From JANXQG01 sp963824275 (GTDB lineage Bacteria > Planctomycetota > Planctomycetia > Pirellulales > Thermoguttaceae), in NCBI GenBank assembly GCA_963824275.1, contig CAWGOT010000010.1:248001-312000 (forward strand): a DNA stretch of 64,000 nucleotides, written 5' to 3'. The notes under the pieces are model-generated. The model searched no databases. It was not told the origin of the DNA and was given only the letters and a program-made list of their open reading frames with translations. Within the stretch, counting starts at the first letter, position 1, and each line of letters starts with the position of its first letter. The position numbers and the translations under genes were made by a program. Positions 19,648 through 28,449 of the stretch are shown in pieces.

Positions 19648-22645
19648 ATGAAGGAAGGGCTTTGCGAGGCAGTCGCCCGCGGCAAGTCGATTGTCGGCGG
19701 GAAAGGATCGCCAAGGCGCCGGGGCACCCGGTACGCCGGGTCGCGGAAGAGCCTGCGGAATTCGTGCTCGACACGAGCATCGACCTGGCGGGCAACCCGT
19801 GCCGCTGGCGGCTGACCATCGATGACCGGCAACTGACAGTCGACAACCTCGCCGGCAAGCCGGCCGGCAATCGGCGCCCCGAGAGCCGGCGGCAGTGGTG
19901 TTGGGAGGAAATCGAGGCCTTCCGCGTGGAACCGGCCGTCGGCTCGCATTTCCTGCAGGTGCAAGTCGATGGGCAGTGGATCGACGTCCTCCGCCGGCCA
20001 GGCGACGTGACGCGGGAATTGTCCGATCTGGTGGGCCGCCTCAATGCACCAGAGGTCAGAGGTCGGAACGTCAGAGATCAGAGGTCGGAGATCAGAGGGA
20101 CGTCCGACCTCTAACGTCCGACCTCTGACCTCCGACCTCCGACCTCCGATCTCTGACCTCTGCCCGGAAACGAACACTTCTCCGCGGTTGCGAATGAGTA
20201 CGCGGTTGTGGGCCATGCTGCGGCCCTTTCGAGGCAGCGTAGTACTGCTGCTGGTGCTGTCGCTGGGCGCGGTGGCCATCGATGTGACCCCGCCGATGCT
20301 GCAGCAGATCCTGGTCGACCGGGTCTTGCAGGCCGATCGGGCGCAACATCCCCTGGGGCAGTTGCTGCAACTCCTGCTGGCTATCGTGGCCGGGCTGTTG
20401 TTGGCTCGCCTGGCTGCCACGCTCGTGGCCGTTTGGAAGGGCTGGGTCTCCAGTCGGGTCGGCACGCGGCTGACCTCCGATCTCCGCAATGAGCTCGTGG
20501 CAAAGCTCAACCAGTTGCCGTTGGCCTTCTACGACCGGAACCAGGTGGGCGTGCTCATGAGCCAGGTGGCCTACGATACGGAGACCCTGCACACGCTGGT
20601 CTACCAGATCACCAGCGGTTTCCTCATGCAAACGCTGCAATTGGCGGGCATCGGCGTGATGCTGCTCTATCTGAACCCCAAGCTGGCCTTGGTCACCGTG
20701 CTGCCGATGCCGTTGATCCTTGCCGGAAGCTGGTATTTCACGCGCTATCTGCAGCCGCGGCATCAGCACTATTGGGCGGCGGTCGGCAAACAGGCTTCGG
20801 CCCTGATGGGAATGCTCTCGGGGATCCGGGTCGTGAAGGCCTTCGTGCAGGAGGACCGCGAGATTCGCCGCTTCGCCGATTCCAGCCGCCGGCTGCGCGA
20901 CTCGCGGCTGACGGTCGACAATGCCGCCGTGAGCTTCACGGCCGCGATGGGCCTGCTGTTCGCCTTGGGCGGCCTGGTGGTGTGGTATATCGGCGGCCGC
21001 GACGTGCTCTTCGGCAGCATGACGCTCGGCTCGCTGGTGGCCTTCCTCGCCTACTTGGCGATGTTTTACGCCCCGCTGACCACGATTGCCGAGTCGACCA
21101 CCTGGTTCGCCAGCTTCTACAGCACCAGCCGCCGGCTATGCGCCCTGCTGGACGTGCCCAGCGAAAGCGAACAACCCGAGCCTGCCGCGCCCCTAGGCCG
21201 CTTTCAAGGAGGCATCGAGTTCCAAGGCGTATCCTTCGGTTACGATCGCAGCCGGCCGGTGCTGCAAGACGTCAGCTTTGCGATCGAGCCCGGCGAGATG
21301 GTGGGCGTGGTGGGCCGCAGCGGTTCGGGCAAGTCGACGCTGGTAAGTCTCATCGGGCGGTTGTACCAGTGTGATGCAGGGCACATCCGCATCGACGGCA
21401 GCGACGTGCGGCAGGCGAGTCCGCGGGAGCTTCGCCGCCAGATCGGCATGGTCCCCCAGGAACCGTTTCTTGTTCCGCGGCCCGGTGGCGGCGAACATCG
21501 CCTATGGCAATGCACAAGCCGCGCCGGAGGAGATCCTCCTGGCCGCCAGGAACGCCGATTGCCACGAGTTCATCATGCGGATGCCGTTCGCCTACGAAAC
21601 GCAGCTCGGCGAAGGGGGCTCAGGGCTCTCCGGCGGAGAACGGCAGCGGCTCTCGATCGCGAGGGCCTTGCTCTTCGATCCGGCGATCCTGATTCTCGAT
21701 GAAGCGACCGCCAGCGTCGACGCCGAATCGGAGCGGGCGATCTGCCAGGGCATCCGCCGTTGGGCCCGGGCACCCGGTCAGGCGCCAGGTCGTGCTCGTG
21801 GTCGTGGTCGACGGACCACGATCGTGATCGCGCATCGTCTCTCTACGCTCCGAGACGCCGACCGCCTTCTGGTCTTCGATCAAGGCCGCCTGGTCGAACA
21901 GGGGACCCCGGCGGAACTCCTGGAGCAGGGCGGATTGTACAGCACCTTGGCCTCCATCCAATACAACCTCGGCGAGAGCCGCCGGCGCTTCGAATCGGCA
22001 GCCGGGCACGATTCACCCATGGTCGACGATGCGAAATCGCTGTTTCAGCCAGCGCCGGACGCCGGCGGTAGGATAGATTTTCAATCTGTCGATCTTGCCA
22101 CTCCGGCGTGCGATTCCGGCCCTAGGATAGATCTTCAATCTGTCGCTGCGATCGCCTGGCTCGATCCGGCGGGCGTCACGATCCAGAGCGGCGATCACGG
22201 CCTGCTGCGGGTCGGGGGCCGGCTGCGCCATGAGGGCGTACACGCCGTATCGGCCTTTCCCGCCAGCGAGGAAGGGCGATTCATCAGCCTCCGCCATCGC
22301 GAGCCGTCGGGACGCGAGACCGAAATTGGCATGCTCCACACGCTTGCCGCCTGGCCTCAGCCGGCGCAGGAGGTGGTCCGCCGATCGCTCGCCCGCCGCT
22401 ACTTGATCCGCCGCATTCGGGAAATTCGCCAACTGCGGACCAGCGGCCCGCAGCTCGCGCTGACGGTCTACACCGACGGCGGATCGACCCGGCTGCGATT
22501 GGAAAGGCCGGGCGAGGGCTGTCAGGACTTTGGCGCCCATGGACTATTGCTCACCGATCCGGATGGCAACTACTACCTGATCCCGGACCGCAGAACCCTG
22601 CCCCGGCGGCAGCAACGATTGCTGACGCTTTACTTCGGAGACTAA
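19648..22645 (+). CDS. ABC exporter with N-terminal PH-like domain and C-terminal DUF1854, frameshifted
   Basis: An N-terminal domain (DTSIDLAGNPCRWRLTIDD ... WEEIEAFRVEP ... GQWIDVLRRPG) is followed by a six-helix ABC exporter membrane domain from MSTRLWAMLRPFRG at 20194, and a nucleotide-binding domain (Walker A GRSGSGKST, LSGGERQRLSIARAL, LILDEATASVD, IAHRLST). The last 150 residues are DUF1854 (RDIRQLRTSG-type segment, ending PDGNYYLIPDRRTLPR). One T too many near 21473 shifts the frame (EPFLFRGPVAANIAYG is restored by removing it); a second shift near the start and a repeat at 20050-20162 break the N-terminus, so the start is uncertain, though GGAGAG before 19648 fits. Related transporters are linked to cyanophycin metabolism; next to a GT84 gene, glucan export (as NdvA does) is an alternative. 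Confidence 0.72.
20050..20162. repeat. Simple-sequence inverted repeat (AGAGGTCGGAG units) inside the ABC exporter gene
   Basis: The left half is made of AGAGGTCAGAGGTCGGA-type units and the right half of their complements (CCGACCTCTGACCTCCGACC), so the whole forms a long imperfect hairpin. It lies between the PH-like domain and the first transmembrane helix of the ABC exporter. Confidence 0.85.
22068..22149. repeat. Two direct copies of a TAGGATAGAT-TTCAATCTGTC repeat in coding sequence
   Basis: GGTAGGATAGATTTTCAATC (22068 on) and CCTAGGATAGATCTTCAATC (22130 on) are direct repeats, each followed by TGTCG. They encode RIDFQSVD and RIDLQSVA in the linker between the ABC ATPase and DUF1854. 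A related palindrome (GTAGGATAG...CTATCCTAC) lies at 47423-47470. Confidence 0.75.
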
Positions 22646-22648
22646 GAC

Positions 22649-22741
22649 GTAGGGTGGGACCAGCGAGCTTGCGGCGCCGGCCCACCATGATCTAGGACAA
22701 GGGTGGGCCGGCGCTCGCAAGCTCGCTCGACCCCACCCTAC
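22649..22741. repeat. GTAGGGTGGG palindromic repeat between ABC exporter and glucan synthase genes
   Basis: Arms GTAGGGTGGGACCAGCGAGC and GCTCGCTCGACCCCACCCTA face each other around CTTGC...GGCGCCGGCCCACC and GGTGGGCCGGCGCTCGCAAG. It fills the 130-base spacer just after the exporter's stop codon. The same element is the inner palindrome at 30854-30944. Confidence 0.85.
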
Positions 22742-22777
22742 GGATTGCCGGAGACGAATGGACTGGAGACCTCCCCA

Positions 22778-25700
22778 ATGACTACCTTGACCGCCCGACA
22801 CCCCCAACGCCCATTGCGGTCGGGGAAGCCCCCACGCCACGCGCCGGACGCAGCCGGTCCGTTGCCGTCGCAACCGCCACTTTCCGACGCGCCATCGTCC
22901 GCAACTTCGGCGTACACTGAAGTTGACCGGCAACCGCTGGCCCAACTGGCGATGGAACTCGCGCTTTCGCATCGGCTGGCTGACCGCCAGGGCCGCAATC
23001 CGCTGCTGGCCCGGCTGGACGACAACCGGCGCGTCTTGCAGGATGCGTTCGATCGTTTGCGGCGGGCGGCGGCCGAGCAAAGCACGATCCCTCCCGCCGG
23101 CGCGTGGCTGGTTGACAACTTCAGCCGGCTTCGGGAGTTGATGCGATCGGCGCGGCGGGATCTCCGCAATCGGCGACTCCGCGAGTTGCCTTGCCTTTTC
23201 GACGTGAGCGGCGAATGTCTGCCGCGCGTCTACTGCCTGGCGCGGGAGCTGATCGCCCATCTCGATGCGCAACTCGACCAGGAGAGTCTGCAGCATTTTT
23301 TCAGCGCCTACCAGGCCGTGACGCCGCTGACGCTGGCGGAACTGTGGTCGGTGTGCGGCATGTTGCGGCTGGGCCTGATCGACCACCTCAGCCGCCTGGC
23401 GAAGAAGCAGGGAGCTTGGAGCAGGGAGCAGGGAGTCAGACTGCCAGCTACCGGCTCCCCGCTCCCCGCCTTCACTCCCCCACCCAGTTCCTGGGTACCC
23501 GGCCCGCTCCCCGCTCCCTGCCCAAACGAGGCGGCCGACGAACTCTCGATAAAGCAGTGCATTCTCAGTCTCAGCGAGCTGGCCATGCTGGACTGGAAGG
23601 AATTCGTGGAGTGCCAGAGCGTGGTCGAGCATGTCTTGCGGGAGGACCCTGCCGGCATCTACACACGGATGAGCTTTGCCAGCCGCGATCACTATCGCCG
23701 GATCGTGCAGAAGATTGCCCGTTGCTGCCCATTGGACGAAGAGCAGGTGGCCCGCGCGGCGATCGAACATGTGCGCCTCTCTGACCGTGGCACGGCGGCC
23801 GCAGCAGCCCAGCCTGCGGGGACTGCGAGGGCAGACGGCCGGGCGAACGTGAAACGCCACGTCGGCTACTATCTGGTCGATCGAGGGCGGACCGCACTGG
23901 AATCCCGTATCGGTTACCGCCCCACGTGGTTTGCGGCCCTGGGGCGGTTCGCGGGACAGGCCCCTCTGGCCTCTTACCTGGGCGCGATCCTGCTGGTGTG
24001 GTTGCTCACCGTGTTCGCCGCCGCGGGCCTGGGCATGAGGCTGGAAATCGTCCGCACCGCGGGGCCGGCAGCCGCGCTGGTTCTGCTGGCGCTTTTTGCC
24101 GGGGCGGCTGCACAATTTGCGGCAAGCCTGGTGAACTGGTTGTCCGCCTTCCTGGTTCCGCCCCGGCCCACGATGCGATTGGATTTCTCGGCAGGGATTC
24201 CCGCCGCGCATCGCACGTTGGTGGTCGTGCCGGCGCTGTTGACCGCCGAGCAAGCTGTGCGGGAAGTCGTGGCGCAGCTCGAACTCCACTACGTGGCCAA
24301 TCAGGACGGCAATTTGTGGTTCGCCCTGCTGAGCGATTTTCCCGATGCCGAGCAGGAGACCTTGGCCGGCGATCAAGGCTTGCTGGATCTGGCCCGGAGG
24401 GAGATCGAGCGGCTCAACGAGCGCGTACTGCGCCGATCGCCCGCGGATCTTCTATCTCCTGCATCGCCCGCGGAAGTGGAATCGGCAACAGGGGGCATGG
24501 ATGGCAGAAGAGCGCAAACGGGGCAAGCTGGCGGCGCTCAACCGGCTGCTGCGAAGCGGCGCGGCCGATGCCTTCAGTGCCACGGTCGGCGACCTGGCGC
24601 GGCTCCGCTCCGTTCGCTACGTGATCACCCTGGACAGCGACACGCGGCTGCCGCGCGACGCCGGCAGAGCGTTGGTCGGCTGTGCGGCCCACCCCTTGAA
24701 CCAGGCGGAGATCGACCCGCGGACGCGCGTGGTGGTGGCGGGCTACGCCGTACTCCAGCCGCGCGTCACGGCTACCATGCCGGAGGCGCAACGCAGCCCC
24801 TTCAGCCGCCTGACGGCGGGCAATGCGGGAATCGATCCCTATACGCGCGAGACCAGCGATCTCTATCACGACCTGTTCGGACAAGGCAGTTTCATCGGCA
24901 AGGGGATTTACGACGTGCATGCCTTCGAGTCGGCCTGCGAGGGCCGTTTTCCCGACAATCGCCTGCTGAGCCACGACCTGATCGAGGGCTGCTTCGCCCG
25001 CAGCGGCCTGGTCAACGACGTGGAACTGTTCGAGGGCGTTCCCTCCCGCCTGCTGGTCGATATGAACCGCCGCCATCGCTGGATACGCGGCGACTGGCAG
25101 ATTGCGTCCTGGTTGGGCAACCGGGTTCCCACGCTGCAAGGAACCGGCGCGAATCCGCTCTCAGGGCTGTCGCGCTGGAAGATCTTCGATAACTTGCGGC
25201 GGAGCCTTGCACCGGCACTCCTAGGGAGTTTTCTGGTGCTGGGCTGGCTGCTCGCTCCCGCCTTGGCCGGCGCGTGTACGCTGGCGGCCCTCGCGCTGGT
25301 CTTTGGCCCCGCCAGCCTGGCGGCGCTGGCCGGCGTGCTTCGCCGGCCGGAGGGCAAACCCTGGCGGCTGCACGCCGCGGACGAGGCGCGGCAGTACCTG
25401 CGGACGTGCCTGGCGGAGGCCGTGGGCTGGTGCATTCTGCCCTACACGGTGTACTGCTACCTTGATGCCATCGTCCGCACGCTGTATCGTTTAGGCGTTT
25501 CCCGAAGTCACTTGTTGGAATGGACCACGGCCAGCGCGGCGGAAGCGGGTTGCCGCAGGAGTTTGCCGCGCACACTACGAAATCATGGCGGCCTGCGTCG
25601 TGTCCAGCTTCCTGGTGGCGGCTTTGCTGCTTACGATCCAGCCTTCGGCCTTGCTGGTCGCCGGCCCGGTGCTGCTGGCCTGGCTCGCAGGACCGTGGAT

Positions 25701-27794
25701 TGCCTGGCGGATCTCGTTGCCTTATCCCAGCGAGGCTGTCCCGGCGAAGGGTGCGGCCAAGCGGCAGCTTCGCCGCTGGGCCCGGCAGACCTGGCATTAC
25801 TTCGAGAGCTTTGTGGGCGAGGCCGACAACTGGCTGCCGCCCGACCACGTGCAAGGCGATCCGTCGCTCCCCTCTCCCTCCGGGAGAGGGGCAGGGGGTG
25901 AGGGCGATTTGGCCGTCGCTTCCCGCACCACGCCTACGAACATCGGTTTGGCGCTGCTCTCGGGCCTGACGGCCTATGATCTGGGCTATTTGCCGGCCGG
26001 CGTTTTGTTGGATCGCACCGCCCGCATGCTGCAGAGCATGCTGCGTCTTGAGCGGCATCGAGGCCACTTCTACAATTGGTACAACACCCGCACGCTGCAA
26101 CCGGCCGAGCCGCGTTATGTGTCGAGTGTCGACAGCGGAAACCTGTGGGTGCGCTCACGGTGCTGAGCGCCGGTCTGGAGGAGTTGCGCAATCGCCCCTT
26201 GATACCGCCGCGGCTGCTGGAGGGGTTTCAGGATACGGTGGAAGTGATTGCCGATCTTCGGCAGCGAACAGCCGCTTCGCCCGGCAGCGATGCCATCGAC
26301 GCTTGCATTGCCGCGCTGCGCATGGAGTGTTCCGGCACGCTGTCCGGCGGAGCACGGGCAACCTGCCAGCGGCTGCTTCGCATTCGCCGGCGGGCGGCGG
26401 ATTTGGCGGCACAGGTTTCGGTCGATCGGCCGGTTTGGAGCGCATGGGCGCTCGCACTTGTGCGGCAAGCCGCCGACGCCCACAAGCACTTGTCGCGGAT
26501 GGCGTTCTGGACGCAGTATGCCCCGCCGACAAACGGCACGGTTGAGAGTGGCAGGACCCATACAAGCCCGAAGCGCCAGCGAGGCAGCGGGTTAGCGACC
26601 TCGCTAACGGTTCGGGTTGGTGTCAGTCCCGACCGCATGCAGCATAGCGTGACGGCCGCTCCGGAGCAGCACTCGGAATTAAAGAAACCGATCGCTTCCT
26701 TCGATTTGCTCGACGCCGGCTGCACGTTGGGCCAGGTGCTCGAGGCTGCCCAGCAGATCATCGAGTGCCACTCCTGCCAATGGGATGCGGCCGACGAAGA
26801 CGGCGCCGCTGAGCTTGGCTCGCGCCGTGGATGTAGGGTGGGCTTTAGCCCGCCGTTATGTGAAGACGAGCTCAAGACCGCGCTGCCTACGAGCCTGCGG
26901 CGGGCGGCCCGCGGCGCAGTTCTGGCAGCCCGCCAGGAGTTGCGGCAGATCTCCTCGCTTACTGCGATATGCCGGAAATTCTCCGCGATGGATTTTCGCT
27001 TTCTCTTTCATCCGCGGCGGAAGCTCCTGGCCGTGGGATTCAACGTGCGGGATCGACGTTGCGACGAAAGCTGTTACGACTTGCTGGCCTCGGAAGCCCG
27101 TCTGACCAGTTTCCTGGCCGTCAGTCACGGCCAGCTTCCGCTGGAGCATTGGTTTGCGTTGGGCCGGATGGTTACCGTGGTCGGCGCCACTCCCACGCTC
27201 TTGAGCTGGTCGGGCTCGATGTTCGAGTACTTGTTGCCAATGTTGATCATGCCTTCCTATCGGGCAACGCACCTCGACGCTACGTGTCGCGCAGCGGTGA
27301 AGCATCAGATCCGCTATGCCCGTCGGCGCGGCGTTCCGTGGGGTATTTCCGAAAGCTGTTCCGGCACGCCTTGCGGCGGTGACGACTATGGATACCGGGC
27401 CTTCGGCGTGCCAGGGCTGGGCCTGGCGCCTGACCTGGGCGAGCGGCTCGTGGTTGCTCCCTACGCGGCCGCCTTGGCGCTGGTCGTGGCGCCGCGCGAG
27501 GCCTGCGCCAATCTGGCGCGGCTTGAGCAGTTGGGCTATCTCGGCCCTCACGGCTTTTACGATGCGATCGACTATACGGCGGAGCTTAGCCGGACCGGCA
27601 GTCCGGCGCGGCCCTGCGAGATCGTGATGGCGCATCACAGCGGCATGACACTCTTGGCGCTCGCGCATGCCCTGCTGGGTCCGACGATGCCGCAGCGCTT
27701 TCTGCGGCACCCGCACTGCGCTGCGCACGACATCCTGCTGCAGGAACGCGTGCCGCGGAACGTCTGCCCCGTCGATCCGGAAATGTTCCGATGA
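22778..27794 (+). CDS. Cyclic beta-1,2-glucan synthase-like protein (GT84), no GH94 domain, three frameshifts
   Basis: The order matches NdvB-type synthases: an N-terminal helical region (PRVYCLARELIAHLDAQLD, VTPLTLAELWSVCGML), membrane helices (SYLGAILLVWLLTVFAAAG), the GT84 glycosyltransferase (VVVPALLTAEQA, ITLDSDTRLPRDAG, FIGKGIYDVHAF, RHRWIRGDWQIASWLG), more helices, then the glucoamylase-like domain thought to cyclise the chain (FHPRRKLLAVGFNVRD, GIPWGISESC-like WGISESCSG, VMAHHSGMTLLALAHALLG). It stops right after LLQERVPRNV, where a GH94 phosphorylase domain of about 1,000 residues normally begins. One-base shifts occur near 24440, 25555 and 26150. Several repeats lie in frame inside the gene. 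The start ATG at 22778 is the first in frame. Membrane synthase of UDP-glucose-derived beta-1,2-glucan is inferred. Confidence 0.8.
23405..23525. repeat. GGGAGCAGGGAGC / CCCGCTCCCTG repeat inside the glucan synthase gene
   Basis: GAGCAGGGAGCAGGGAGTC and the facing CCCGCTCCCCGCTCCCTG form an imperfect inverted pair. It is in frame between the N-terminal helices and encodes a segment (KKQGAWSREQGVRLPATGS...) that normal family members lack. It shares its unit vocabulary with 5000-5440. Confidence 0.8.
25868..25905. repeat. CCCTCTCCCTCCGGGAGAGGG palindrome in coding sequence
   Basis: CTCCCCTCTCCCT-CC-GGGAGAGGGGCAG is a tight hairpin followed by GGGGGTGAGGG. It is in frame in the glucan synthase gene, encoding SLPSPSGRGAGGEG. 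This short palindrome type is common between genes in many GC-rich bacteria. Confidence 0.8.
26572..26622. repeat. Palindromic repeat ACAAGCCCGAAGCGCCAGCG, in coding sequence
   Basis: Arms ACAAGCCCGAAGCGCCAGCG and CGCTAACGGTTCGGGTTGGT are imperfect inverted copies around AGGCAGCGGGTTAGCGACCT. The element is translated in frame within the glucan synthase gene. Confidence 0.75.
26833..26855. repeat. Half copy of the GTAGGGTGGGC repeat in coding sequence
   Basis: GTAGGGTGGGCTTTAGCCCG forms a short palindrome (GGGC-TTTA-GCCC) starting with the same GTAGGGTGGG end as the elements at 22649 and 30854. It lies in frame in the glucan synthase gene. Confidence 0.65.
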
Positions 27795-27873
27795 GGCAGC
27801 CGCATTGCTCCCCTCGCCCGCATGCTGTCGGAACGGCATTTTTGCCCCAACAGAGGTAGAAATCCGCCAGCCA

Positions 27874-28293
27874 TCACTTACGGCGTCTTATGGCTGGCAC
27901 CAAGAGCGTTCCGACAACTATCCGCCCCACGCGCAAGGTTTTGCGGAGGTGATCGAGAAGGACCTCGCCGTCCAGCGGTTTTTGCAAGAAATCGACCGCT
28001 CCTGCCTTGAATGCCTGGGCACAGGTGGGAACGTCGCCGTGGGCGGTAAGGAAAATGACGGGCAATTCGATGCCATCTTCCGCAAGGCGCGCTTGAAGCT
28101 CCAAACCACTCATCTCGGGCATCCGCACGTCGAGCAGCAGGCAGCCCGCCTCTCCCGGGCGGTAGGAATCGAGAAACTGCCGTCCCGAAGAGAACGCCTT
28201 GACGCGGAAATCGGCTTGCTCGATCATCCACCGCAGCGATTCCAATACGCCCGGGTCGTCGTCGACGACGAATACGGTTGAGTTTTCGGTCAT
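27874..28293 (-). CDS. FixJ-type response regulator receiver domain, DNA-binding part missing
   Basis: Residues 5-118 are a receiver domain: acidic pocket VVDDDPG, phospho-acceptor Asp in LLLDVRMPEMSG, Thr in VIFLTAHGD, Lys in VDFLQKPLD. FixJ/NodT-type regulators continue with a LuxR helix-turn-helix, which is absent; the chain ends in RVGRIVVGTLLVPAIRRRK, unlike the family. It is either a truncated regulator or a single-domain receiver. It lies between the convergent glucan synthase gene and the divergent GH3 gene; no histidine kinase is near. Confidence 0.78.
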   Translation of the reverse strand: MTENSTVFVVDDDPGVLESLRWMIEQADFRVKAFSSGRQFLDSYRPGEAGCLLLDVRMPEMSGLELQARLAEDGIELPVIFLTAHGDVPTCAQAFKAGAVDFLQKPLDGEVLLDHLRKTLRVGRIVVGTLLVPAIRRRK

Positions 28294-28339
28294 GGTTCAG
28301 TTTCTTGCACGATGGGAACGGTGTCATCTGGTCTCTACT

Positions 28340-28371
28340 GTTAATGCGGAATCCATGCTTGTGGTCCGCCA
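28340..28371. repeat. Left inverted repeat flanking the GH3 gene
   Basis: GTTAATGCGGAATCC followed by GCTTG and GTCCGCCA is found again in inverted orientation at 31007-31038 (15 identical bases, then about four mismatches in 17). The pair encloses the GH3 gene and the nested palindrome after it. Confidence 0.7.
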
Positions 28372-28449
28372 GATTCGTGGCCATGGGTGCCATTGTGCGA
28401 TATAATCATTAACTTCTTGTTACTACACGCTGCATATCGACAAACCGCC

